Source: UMGS1532 sp045542355
GTDB taxonomy: Bacteria > Bacillota > Clostridia > Oscillospirales > Acutalibacteraceae
Assembly (NCBI GenBank): GCA_045542355.1
Contig: JAZQKX010000022.1
Span: forward strand, 1-38,358
Reading direction: 5' to 3'
DNA length: 38,358 bases
The notes under the pieces were generated by a model. The model did not search any database. It saw nothing but the letters and a program-made list of their open reading frames with translations, and was not told where the DNA came from. Shown piece after piece: positions 1-7,839 of this stretch. Within the stretch, counting starts at the first letter, position 1, and each line of letters opens with the position of its first letter. A program made the position numbers and the translations under genes.

Positions 1-3000
1 ATGGTCTTACCCTTGGAATCCTTAACGATTACATCGGGCTTCTTTGCCTTGCCGTTGTAGGTATAGGTTGTTTTCTCTAACTTAACGGTCTTGGCGTAGT
101 AAATAGTTGTTGTACTTGCAACCTTGTCGCATACGGTACATTTCTTTACTATCTTACCATTTTTCTTAAGGGTTGCCTTTGTTGTGGTGGTTTTGTAGGA
201 ATGGGTGATACTTCTCTTTGCGCTACAGGTGTTACAGGTGGTATCACAAGAGTTGGAATATTTATGTCCTAATGCCTTGCCATCTGCGGCTTTACATACC
301 TTACAGGTCTTGGGTGCGGTACAGGTGGCATCGGCATAAGAATGGGAAGACTTGGCAATAGCTTCCTCTTTTTTGTGACCGCATTTTGAGCAGGTGTAGG
401 TTTTAGTTCCTTTATCCTTGCAGGTCGCCTTTTTGGTTACAACACCCGAATTGTATGAATGGTTGCAAACCGCATTGACTTTTGTTATCAGGAAACCGTA
501 GTGTGTTACGCTAACGTCTGTTGTCAATCTGATTTTTGCGGTATTGCCCTCAACACGAATGGTTTCTCCCGACAATTCATTTCCGCTATATTGTCCAATA
601 AGCGCATCGTTTTTGCCGTAGATATAAATGAAATCGCAACCCCCCTCGGTGAATGTGGCTTCGGAGAAGGTTAAATCCATATAATCACATTTTCTTGTGA
701 TTGTCCAGGTGTTGTCGTAGTTATTATCATAGTTATGAGGAGATTCTACGATATCATCCTTAACACCTTTACAGTGGGTACAACTGCCGTTTTTAAAGTT
801 ATGAGTTCCGTATTCACCGCCTGTTGTTACAACGAAAACCTTATCACAAATAGCGCAGTTGTGTTGATTTCCTTCATAAGATATACAGTTCGCGGCGGCT
901 TTTCCAACGAAGGTTCCGGGAACATGACCTATTGCATAATCATAATCTGTTTTATAGGAGTCTTCGCAGACAGAACACTTAAATACGTTATATCCGTCGC
1001 TGACACAGGTTTGTGGAGAATTTTCATTAAACTTATAGTCATGCTGTGCCTTGCTTTGGTCGTAGAGCCAATCTGTATAGGAGGCATCGCAAAGGGTACA
1101 TTCATATTCTCTATATCCGTCGCCATCGTTTTTGCAGGAAGGAAGCTCTTCGGAGATTAATTTATAATCATGGTCGTAGTCATCCCAATACCACTCACTA
1201 TATGTTTTTCCGCAATTTTTACACTTGTAATTTCTGTAGCCATCGCCGTTGGATACACATGTAGGAACATCTACGGAGATTAGTTCATAATCATGCTCGT
1301 AAGATTCATGCCACTGCTCCTCGCATGTATAGCCGCAAAGTTTACACTCCATCTTTTTATAATATTCGCCTTCGTTTCCGCAGGATGGTGTAATCTCTTT
1401 AACTACCTTGAAGTCATGCTCTTGTTCGTAAATAAAACCGATGAAGTGTGTTTGACCGCAGGTTTTACATTTATATTCTTCGTATCCGCAGGAACCTTCA
1501 GAGGGCTGTACTCTTTTTACAAACTCGTCATCATGGGACATAGGCTCGTATTGATAATTCTCTAATAATATTTCTCCGCAGAGGGAACACTTATATTCAT
1601 CGAAGCCCACGCCACTATTTCCGCAGGAAGGAACCTGTGTGCGGACGAATTGATAATCGCAGGAATAACCCTCCCAATATTCGTGTGTATATGACTCTCC
1701 GCAGTCTTTACATTCATATTTTTTGTTTCCCTGGCCGCCGTTTAAGCAGTTAGGAGCCTCTTCGGAGATTAATTCATAATCGTGCTCGTAATCATAAAAG
1801 TATTCAGTGTAAGGCATTCCGCAAATCTTACATTCATAATCTTTGTAGCCTTCGATACCGCCGTTTCCGCAGAAAGCAGGTTGTTCAAAGATTAATTCAT
1901 AATCATGCTCGTAGCCGTAATCATGCCAACCCTCGCGAACAGTGCCGTCGCAATAAATACAGTCATATTCTCTGTAGCCATTACCCCAGTTTATGCAGGA
2001 AGGAGCTTCTTCCTTGATTAAATCACCCTTAACGCAGGGTTCATCTCTTGTTGGGTCGGTGTAGTCGTCGGCAAATTCCTCGCCACAAGCAGAGCAGATG
2101 TATACGGTACAGCCAAAATCTTGACAGGTTGGAGCAATAACCTCCACAACCCTGCCCTTGGTATGGGGAATGCGACCGGTATCATAGTCATATTCCTTGA
2201 ACATTGCAGGGCAGTCTTTACATTTATAAACGGTATACCCCACCTCGCTACATGTTGGGTCAGCTGTTGCCAACACCTCACCCTTTTCGTGGTCCGGTCT
2301 GTCGATAGTATATACTTTGCACCTTCCGCAATCCTCTGCAGAACAGGTGATTTTACATTCGCCCGAAACCGCACAGGTTGCTTCTCTTGTTGTGTTCTTT
2401 TGGAACAGGGTGTTGGGGGAATCATAGTGCTTAACGGTGAAGCCGCCATCTGACAAATTGGCTGTTTCTGCCCATTGGGCCTTCGAGCCTTCATAAGCTA
2501 CATGAGCCCAGACATCCGCCTCGCCTATATTTTTAACGCTTTTTGGAACATAAACCCAATCAAGCTCTGAACTAATTGCACTATCAGCAATCAAGGTTGT
2601 TCCATCTTTAATTTCGAGACTGTATATTTCGTTATAGACATAGTCATCTTTGCCGTTAGACTCGTAATATTCACGAGCGTCTATGAGGAAGTTTCCTATA
2701 TATCTTGTTCCGTCGGGTTGTTGGCTGGTTTCCCACCAGCCCGTGTATCTGAAAGCACCGTAGCCGATATGCTTAACAGTTTCGGGAAGCGCTATAGTTT
2801 CAATTGAATAATCATACTCGAAAGCATAGTCTCTGATGGATACAACGGTTTTTTCGTCAATTTCCTCAGGAACCACCAGGTCGGTTGCAGTTCCTAAATA
2901 ATCGATGATTTGCACACCGCCATTTTGCAACACATAATATTCGTACAACGAATCAGAGGATAATTTCCAATCAGATGCCGTTGCCAAATCAGACTGGGTA

Positions 3001-3128
3001 GCAATGTTAAGCACGGGGGTATCGACTGCCATCGCACCTCCGTCTGCCGATACGCTAAGTATTGAAAACTGAGACATTGTCATCACAATACAAAGCAATA
3101 AAGCCAATAATTTCTTTTTACCGCTCAT
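1..3128 (-). CDS. Secreted surface protein with BspA-like LRR, tandem His/Cys repeats and CUB-like domain (3' end outside window)
   Basis: The frame is open from an ATG at 3128 to the window edge, giving about 1042 residues without a stop, so the C-terminus is missing. An AGGAGA Shine-Dalgarno lies just upstream. Residues 1-26 form a signal peptide (Lys-rich start, Leu/Ile/Val core, ending near SVSA). Residues 30-200 resemble BspA-type LRR_5 units (VVSIRDYAFEYDYSIETIAL). From about residue 278 to 790 there are about 13 units of roughly 40 residues, each of the form HDYELIS..PSC.n.G.GYreYeCk.CG. A CUB-like stretch follows (near plus positions 480-725), then more Cys-x2-Cys units, then the start of an Ig-like domain (YTYNGKAKKPDV). 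Such proteins are exported adhesins or scaffolds; metal binding by the His/Cys repeats is inferred. A membrane ligase-like gene lies 56 bases upstream. Identity as a surface protein is secure; its role is unknown. Confidence 0.85.
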   Translation of the reverse strand, partial: MSGKKKLLALLLCIVMTMSQFSILSVSADGGAMAVDTPVLNIATQSDLATASDWKLSSDSLYEYYVLQNGGVQIIDYLGTATDLVVPEEIDEKTVVSIRDYAFEYDYSIETIALPETVKHIGYGAFRYTGWWETSQQPDGTRYIGNFLIDAREYYESNGKDDYVYNEIYSLEIKDGTTLIADSAISSELDWVYVPKSVKNIGEADVWAHVAYEGSKAQWAETANLSDGGFTVKHYDSPNTLFQKNTTREATCAVSGECKITCSAEDCGRCKVYTIDRPDHEKGEVLATADPTCSEVGYTVYKCKDCPAMFKEYDYDTGRIPHTKGRVVEVIAPTCQDFGCTVYICSACGEEFADDYTDPTRDEPCVKGDLIKEEAPSCINWGNGYREYDCIYCDGTVREGWHDYGYEHDYELIFEQPAFCGNGGIEGYKDYECKICGMPYTEYFYDYEHDYELISEEAPNCLNGGQGNKKYECKDCGESYTHEYWEGYSCDYQFVRTQVPSCGNSGVGFDEYKCSLCGEILLENYQYEPMSHDDEFVKRVQPSEGSCGYEEYKCKTCGQTHFIGFIYEQEHDFKVVKEITPSCGNEGEYYKKMECKLCGYTCEEQWHESYEHDYELISVDVPTCVSNGDGYRNYKCKNCGKTYSEWYWDDYDHDYKLISEELPSCKNDGDGYREYECTLCDASYTDWLYDQSKAQHDYKFNENSPQTCVSDGYNVFKCSVCEDSYKTDYDYAIGHVPGTFVGKAAANCISYEGNQHNCAICDKVFVVTTGGEYGTHNFKNGSCTHCKGVKDDIVESPHNYDNNYDNTWTITRKCDYMDLTFSEATFTEGGCDFIYIYGKNDALIGQYSGNELSGETIRVEGNTAKIRLTTDVSVTHYGFLITKVNAVCNHSYNSGVVTKKATCKDKGTKTYTCSKCGHKKEEAIAKSSHSYADATCTAPKTCKVCKAADGKALGHKYSNSCDTTCNTCSAKRSITHSYKTTTTKATLKKNGKIVKKCTVCDKVASTTTIYYAKTVKLEKTTYTYNGKAKKPDVIVKDSKGKT

Positions 3129-3184
3129 TTTCTCTCCTGCTTTCTTAAGAATTTTTATTATAAATCGCAAAGCGAAAAATAACC

Positions 3185-4720
3185 TTAGTTTGTGTTTCTG
3201 GATTCTGCCACAAGCATTCCTGACATCAGCCAGAACAAGGGGCTTACAATAATAATGCTGAAGGTGAAAAATGCCTGAATCAAATATCCGCAAACCGCGA
3301 AAACCAATATCATTGTTTTGGGGTTGTGCGTCATGGCTTTTAATCCGTTTATAAAGACTGTGACTATAAACCCTAAATATGAAGCGAGTCCTAAAACCCC
3401 GCAGTTATACAAAATCTGCAAATATTCATTGTGGGCAAAGTCGTAGGTCTTTTCGGTAAAATGGGGGGCGGCTTGTTCCAAAAACTCAGAAAAAGCAAAT
3501 CTGTATGTTCCCGTTCCAAAGCCTAAAACCAACCGCTTTTTGATAAGCATTAATGTGTATTTCCACACGCCGATTCTTTCGTTGCCGAAATCGTCGGAAA
3601 AATTAAATTTAAGGATTTCAGAAAGTTCGATAAGGGTTTCGTTATCCCCTTTATAATTCAATATAAAAATCAGTGCCACAACCAGGGACACAATCTCTAT
3701 AAGGAGAATATAAACCCAAAGCCTACTGTTGCTTTTGGTTTGCATTTTACAATATACAAGACGTATGCAAAATACAACTACCGCCAAGGCAAAGGAAAAC
3801 CATGCGGTTTTTCCGCCCGTTAAAGTGATGCCGTTCTTTTGGAATTCTATCAAGCAACTAACACCGAAACACAATGCCGACAAGGAGCAAACATCAAGCA
3901 GTTTTATAAAATATTGTTTGTTGGAAGAAAGAATTACCAGAGCAATCGACAAAAGCAATACTATTGCAACCTTACCAGAATCAACGTTTATTTCAAAAAG
4001 GAACAAGAAACCTAAGCCGTAAACCCCTAACCAAATATAGGAATATATCTTTTTACAACAAAAGCCAATGTAAGAAAAGGCTAATATTCCCAAAGCAATA
4101 ACAAGGTATGTTGATACAATATCTATATTGCCAAGGGTGGATATAAAATTCCTTTTGTTTGTAAAATAATTGCCCTGTGGATAGAGACCGAAAATATTAA
4201 CTCCAAGCAGTTGAAACGCGCCGACGAGAACTACCAGAAGTGTTGAAGCGCTGATTATGTTCACAAGGCTTTTGGTGAACACATTTTCAAAGCTGAAGGC
4301 AACAAACAGCGCCAAGCACAAAAACAAGGTGAAAATCCCGTCATAACGACCCGAGCCGAAAATCAGCAGGGATTGTTTGTTTGAATTGAGAAGATTTACA
4401 TAGGGCGAAAAAAGACAAGAAAGCATGTTAAAAACCAAATAAGATCCAAGGAAAATATAGGGTAGGTTTTGCTTTAGGGTTGGCCTTTTCAAGGTTGGAT
4501 TCTCAAGAAACAAACTGCCCTTTTCATATATGTAGTAAATAACAAAACTTAAAGATAAGGTTAAAAAGCAAATGTATTTAACTCTGGTTATGTCAGAATA
4601 GCCCTTTACCGCCAAAACAAAGACCGAAAAGAACAACAAAGCCCACAGTTTTGCAACTGTGTTGATTCGTTTGTTAATGGTCAATCTTCTTTTTTCCTGT
4701 TTTTTTGATAATGGCTTCAC
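3185..4720 (-). CDS. O-antigen ligase/polymerase family (Wzy_C) membrane protein
   Basis: A 511-residue protein with about 11-12 hydrophobic segments spread over its length. The C-terminal half carries the Wzy_C signature: RIGVWKYTLMLIKKR, then GFGTGTYRFAF, then an extracellular loop with AHNEYLQILYNCGVLGL. This family joins or polymerises lipid-linked glycans on the outer face of the cytoplasmic membrane. In Gram-positives it acts on capsular or wall polysaccharide, or transfers glycan to protein. The start is GTG at 4720 with AAAAGG about 6 bases upstream. It precedes the His/Cys-repeat surface protein by 56 bases in the same direction, so co-transcription is plausible. No glycosyltransferases lie nearby, so the substrate cannot be named. 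Confidence 0.85.
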   Translation of the reverse strand: MKPLSKKQEKRRLTINKRINTVAKLWALLFFSVFVLAVKGYSDITRVKYICFLTLSLSFVIYYIYEKGSLFLENPTLKRPTLKQNLPYIFLGSYLVFNMLSCLFSPYVNLLNSNKQSLLIFGSGRYDGIFTLFLCLALFVAFSFENVFTKSLVNIISASTLLVVLVGAFQLLGVNIFGLYPQGNYFTNKRNFISTLGNIDIVSTYLVIALGILAFSYIGFCCKKIYSYIWLGVYGLGFLFLFEINVDSGKVAIVLLLSIALVILSSNKQYFIKLLDVCSLSALCFGVSCLIEFQKNGITLTGGKTAWFSFALAVVVFCIRLVYCKMQTKSNSRLWVYILLIEIVSLVVALIFILNYKGDNETLIELSEILKFNFSDDFGNERIGVWKYTLMLIKKRLVLGFGTGTYRFAFSEFLEQAAPHFTEKTYDFAHNEYLQILYNCGVLGLASYLGFIVTVFINGLKAMTHNPKTMILVFAVCGYLIQAFFTFSIIIVSPLFWLMSGMLVAESRNTN

Positions 4721-4809
4721 GATATACCTTTTAAAGTTTGAATGAATTGTTAACTCTTAAATTAATTATATATCTAAAGTTGGGGTCTGTCAAGAAAGAC
4801 CAAAAGGCA

Positions 4810-4851
4810 AAAAACGGCAAATTTAAGCTATCTGCCAAATTTGCCGTTTTT
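4810..4851. terminator. Perfect 15-bp inverted repeat terminator
   Basis: AAAAACGGCAAATTT (4810-4824) is followed after 12 bases by its exact complement AAATTTGCCGTTTTT (4837-4851). A GC core flanked by A and T runs works in both directions. It lies just past the recR stop on the minus strand, so it most likely ends the dnaX-ybaB-recR transcript. Confidence 0.85.
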
Positions 4852-4859
4852 GAGTTGGA

Positions 4860-5462
4860 TTACATTTCTCTCCTGCCCTCAAGAGCGCGGGAGAGGGTAA
4901 CCGAGTCGGTATATTCAAGGCTACCGTTCACAGGTATTCCGTAAGCCAATCTGGTTACAGTAATACCCAAAGGTTTTATAAGTCGGGAGAGATATCCTGC
5001 GGTGGTTTCGCCCTCTATAGAGGGGTTGGTTGCCATGATGATTTCGCGGATTTCCGTGTCGGAAAGTCGGGAAATAAGCTCCCTGGCTTTGATTCCGTCG
5101 GGGCCGATGCCGTCCATAGGGGAGAGCACACCGTGAAGCACGTGGTATACGCCCTTGTAGTCCCCCGATTTCTCCAGCTTGATTACATCGCGAGGGTCTT
5201 CCACCACGCAGATAACCGACCTATCTCGCCTTGAATCACTGCAAACGGGACAGAGCTCACCGTCGGTGAGATTCTGACAAACGGGGCAGTAGTGGAGAGA
5301 GGAACGGGCGTCCTTAATTGAGGAAATAAATTCCTCCGACTCCTTGTCGGTCAAGGAAAGAATATGAAAGGCAAGACGCGCCGCAGATTTTCTGCCAACG
5401 CCCGGAAGCCTTGCAAAGGCGTCGGTGAGACGCTTTAAGGGGGGCAAATTATATCCTGCCAT
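4860..5462 (-). CDS. recR: Recombination mediator protein RecR
   Basis: A 200-residue protein of normal RecR length. The N-terminus has the helix-hairpin-helix (PPLKRLTDAFARLPGVGRKSA). A four-cysteine zinc finger follows at about residues 57-72 (YCPVCQNL..GELCPVCSD), then the Toprim domain (VICVVEDPRDV) and the C-terminal Walker-like segment (GIPVNGSLEYTDSVTLSRAL). RecR works with RecO and RecF to load RecA at single-stranded gaps. The start lies one base past the ybaB stop, without a strong Shine-Dalgarno of its own, which suggests translational coupling. The order dnaX-ybaB-recR is the conserved Firmicutes arrangement. Confidence 0.98.
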   Translation of the reverse strand: MAGYNLPPLKRLTDAFARLPGVGRKSAARLAFHILSLTDKESEEFISSIKDARSSLHYCPVCQNLTDGELCPVCSDSRRDRSVICVVEDPRDVIKLEKSGDYKGVYHVLHGVLSPMDGIGPDGIKARELISRLSDTEIREIIMATNPSIEGETTAGYLSRLIKPLGITVTRLAYGIPVNGSLEYTDSVTLSRALEGRREM

Positions 5463-5463
5463 A

Positions 5464-5817
5464 TCAGAACAGACCGCCCATTCCGGGAATGTTGAGACCT
5501 GCAGTGATGTTGCCCATTTCCTCGTCGGCAGTCTTAGTTGCGGTGGAGATTGCCTCGTTTACCGCAACCGTGATAAGGTCCTCCAGCATTTCAACATCAT
5601 CGGGGTCTACAGCGTCGGGATTGATTTTGAGGAGCTTGATTTCGTGCTTACCTGTGACGGTTACTTCAATAAGACCTCCGCCTGAGGTAGCGGTGTATTC
5701 GCGCTCGTCCAACTCCGCCTGTAAATCCTGCATATCCTGTTGCATTTTCTGGGCTTTCTGAAGCATGGCGTTCATGTTTCCGCCGCCCTTGGTCATGCCT
5801 GGTACTCTTGCTTTCAT
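5464..5817 (-). CDS. ybaB: YbaB/EbfC family nucleoid-associated protein
   Basis: A 117-residue protein matching the YbaB/EbfC family: a Met/Gln-rich helix (MNAMLQKAQKMQQDMQDLQAEL), then a beta sheet with GGGLIEVTVTGKHEIKLLKI, then a helix with DLITVAVNEA, and a Gly/Met-rich tail ending GMGGLF. These are dimeric DNA-binding proteins that coat the nucleoid. The ATG at 5817 has AAGGAG at good spacing. It sits between dnaX and recR, as in most Firmicutes. Residues 1-14 (MKARVPGMTKGGGN) are longer than some family members, so M15 is an alternative start, but only the first ATG has the ribosome binding site. Confidence 0.96.
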   Translation of the reverse strand: MKARVPGMTKGGGNMNAMLQKAQKMQQDMQDLQAELDEREYTATSGGGLIEVTVTGKHEIKLLKINPDAVDPDDVEMLEDLITVAVNEAISTATKTADEEMGNITAGLNIPGMGGLF

Positions 5818-5860
5818 ATCTATCTACTCCTTAAAGTTGTATTTTAAAGCTCTGCCCACT

Positions 5861-7477
5861 TTACAGATTGTTAAGCCTGTCCATAAAGCTGAGCATGGGG
5901 TCATCTTTTTTAATCTTCTGTTCCTTTTCCATCTTAGGAATCAGTTCACAGCCCATAACCTCGAATATAGCTTGGCAAAGACCCTTATAGCTAATATCGT
6001 CGGTCTTAGCCATCATGCTTCTGAGAGTGGCGGAATCGGAATGGATTATTATCTTATTGCCCTCGTGGGTTGCGGTGGAGTTATTGAGAAGCCCAAACAT
6101 AAGAGGGGCTGTCTTAAAGCAGGCGGCAACTATATCGTTCCACTCGCTCATAGGCTCTCCGCTTCCTAATATCACTTCACTCTCCAAAGTCTCCAGCTCC
6201 TCGTCGGCGGTTTTTTCAGGGGGTGCTTCGGTGGGGAGAGGAGGCAGTTCCTCTACAGGGGGAGTTGGCGCCGTCTCTTGCTTCTCGGCTCCGTATTGCA
6301 GAGTGGGAATGGGGGCAGGGGCGCGGTTTTTGCTCAGCGCCGCCACCTGTCTTTCCAGCGCCGAAATACGGCGGAGTAAAGCGTCGTCGGAGGTGTCGAG
6401 AGCGGGGGTGGTGAGCTTGATTACCGCCATTTCAATGGCGCTTCTGCGGTTGGCGGTGTTCATAGAAGTGAGAGCATCACCAAAGACTCTCAGACAATTC
6501 ATGGCTTTCTCAATGGTCACAGAATCACTGAAGCTTTTATATTTTTCAGCTGCGGTTGCGGTTGAGCCTACCGCAGTTTTTGGGTCAATCCCTGAACGAA
6601 TAAGACAAATAGTTCTGTAGAATTCGCACATCTCACTGCAAAGCCGCTGCATGTCCACACTTTCGCTATGGAGAGAGGCGATAATTCCCAGCGCGTCAGC
6701 GGTGTTGTTTTTATCGATAGCCCCAGCCAATCGGAAAAGATATTCCGTCGAGGCTCTGCCACAGATATTATTCACCACATCCTCAGTAATCTCCTTGCCA
6801 CCCGCGGCGCAAAGGTCGAGGATGGAAAGAGCGTCACGCATACCGCCGTCGGCAATGGTGGCAATAAGCATTGCGGCTTCGTCGGTAAGCTGGGCTTTCT
6901 CCTGCTCCGCCACGTATTTCAGCCGTTTTGCAATGGTTTCGGGCTCGATTCTGTGGAAATCGTATCTCTGACAGCGGGAGAGGATGGTGGGTAAAATCGC
7001 GTTAATTTCGGTGGTGGCAAGGATAAACACCGCGTGTTTCGGCGGTTCTTCAAGGGTTTTGAGCAAAGCATTTGAGGCGGCGGTGGAAAGCATGTGCACC
7101 TCGTCGATGATGTAAACCCTGTATTTCGCCTGTTGCGGAGCAAAGGCAATGCGCTCACGAAGTTCGCGGATATAGTCAACACCGTTGTTAGAGGCGGCGT
7201 CAATTTCAAGAACATCGGGCATGGAATCCTTAAGAATCCCTCTGCAGTTTTCGCACTCACCGCAAGGGTTTCCGTCTTTAGGATTAAGACAGTTGATGGC
7301 TCTGGCTAAAATTTTAGCGCAGGTGGTCTTACCCGTACCTCTGGAGCCTGTGAAAAGGTAGGCATGGGAAACATTGCCCTTTTCAACCTGATTTTGCAGG
7401 GTTGTGGTGACATGCTCCTGACCCACAACGTCGGAAAATTCCAGCGGTCTGTATTTGCGATATAAAGCTTTATACAT
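5861..7477 (-). CDS. dnaX: DNA polymerase III subunit gamma/tau
   Basis: A 538-residue clamp-loader ATPase. The ATG at 7477 begins the family-typical MYKALYRKYRPLEFSDVVGQ and has GGGGAGG upstream. The same frame stays open to 7750, but that 91-residue extension crosses the SRP RNA and has no homologous character. Seen in order: Walker A (GSRGTGKTTCAKILA), the four-cysteine zinc module (CLNPKDGNPCGECENC), Walker B (YIIDEVHML), sensor 1 (ILATTE), SRC arginine finger region (SRCQRYDFHRI), the oligomerisation domain, a Pro/Glu-rich linker at about 395-440, and a short C-terminal domain. Clamp loading and tau-type polymerase contact are family knowledge. No convincing in-frame slippery site for a gamma product was found. 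First gene of dnaX-ybaB-recR. Confidence 0.97.
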   Translation of the reverse strand: MYKALYRKYRPLEFSDVVGQEHVTTTLQNQVEKGNVSHAYLFTGSRGTGKTTCAKILARAINCLNPKDGNPCGECENCRGILKDSMPDVLEIDAASNNGVDYIRELRERIAFAPQQAKYRVYIIDEVHMLSTAASNALLKTLEEPPKHAVFILATTEINAILPTILSRCQRYDFHRIEPETIAKRLKYVAEQEKAQLTDEAAMLIATIADGGMRDALSILDLCAAGGKEITEDVVNNICGRASTEYLFRLAGAIDKNNTADALGIIASLHSESVDMQRLCSEMCEFYRTICLIRSGIDPKTAVGSTATAAEKYKSFSDSVTIEKAMNCLRVFGDALTSMNTANRRSAIEMAVIKLTTPALDTSDDALLRRISALERQVAALSKNRAPAPIPTLQYGAEKQETAPTPPVEELPPLPTEAPPEKTADEELETLESEVILGSGEPMSEWNDIVAACFKTAPLMFGLLNNSTATHEGNKIIIHSDSATLRSMMAKTDDISYKGLCQAIFEVMGCELIPKMEKEQKIKKDDPMLSFMDRLNNL

Positions 7478-7519
7478 AAAGGCATACCTCCCCGATGTGT
7501 TGAATGTGAGCCTAAACTC

Positions 7520-7665
7520 AAAGCGTACTCTTAAATGTACAAACGAACAGATTGACTGCGGCGCACAAGAAAATCCACTTAATGCTGCTCGGTTCCCCGC
7601 CTGACATGGTTCGTGGCATCCTGTCGCACAGGACCCGCCCGTTTGCACACTTAAAAGTACGCCTG
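7520..7665 (-). ncRNA. ffs: Signal recognition particle RNA, short (4.5S-like) form
   Basis: On the minus strand the conserved SRP domain IV appears: CATGTCAGGCGG, a GGAA tetraloop (7593-7596), then CCGAGCAGCATTAAG. The outer helix pairs GCGTACTTTTAAGTG near 7662 with the complementary stretch ending GAGTACGC at 7523, giving one long hairpin of about 145 nt. A consensus-like promoter places the start near 7664. No Alu-domain sequence is seen outside the hairpin, so this is a short form rather than the roughly 270-nt form of Bacillus. SRP RNA binds Ffh for co-translational membrane targeting. Its place just before dnaX is a common Clostridia arrangement. Exact ends are approximate. Confidence 0.9.
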
Positions 7666-7670
7666 TGGCT

Positions 7671-7699
7671 ATTATACTATATTTTTCCCCGAAACACAA
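7671..7699 (-). promoter_or_regulatory. Sigma-A type promoter of the SRP RNA (and possibly dnaX)
   Basis: On the minus strand, -35 TTGTGT (7694-7699) and -10 TATAAT (7671-7676) are separated by 17 bases. The predicted start is about 6 bases downstream, at the base of the SRP RNA helix. No clear terminator separates the RNA from dnaX, so read-through into dnaX is possible. Confidence 0.75.
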
Positions 7700-7728
7700 G
7701 TGTTTTATTGCCGTAAAGACAAGCAATT

Positions 7729-7787
7729 TTAAAAAGGCAATCGCAGGCATCGGTAGGGCATAAAGACCCCAAGGATGTCTGCGATTG
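7729..7787 (-). terminator. Terminator of the 7840-9333 surface protein gene
   Basis: On the minus strand CAATCGCAGACATC (7774-7787) pairs with GATGCCTGCGATTG (7738-7751), 14 bp with one wobble, followed by CCTTTTTAAAA. Confidence 0.8.
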
Positions 7788-7839
7788 TAATAGGTTTGTT
7801 GTTTGTGTGTATTATAATACGAAACACCATTACATCAAT

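Noticed and set aside
735..1565. Several plus-strand frames of 70-140 residues opposite the left-edge gene
   Set aside because: They are shadows of the tandem His/Cys-repeat gene on the minus strand and lack ribosome sites or family features.
2018..2494. Minus-strand 158-residue frame
   Set aside because: Out-of-frame reading inside the surface protein, which is open through this region in another frame.
5900..5925. Programmed frameshift site in dnaX (A-run)
   Set aside because: The run reads ATT AAA AAA GAT in frame, not a standard slippery heptamer, and it lies near the very C-terminus.
5861..7750. dnaX reading from 7750 with 91 extra N-terminal residues
   Set aside because: The extension overlaps the SRP RNA and its promoter, has no family similarity, and the ATG at 7477 has a strong Shine-Dalgarno and the canonical DnaX start.
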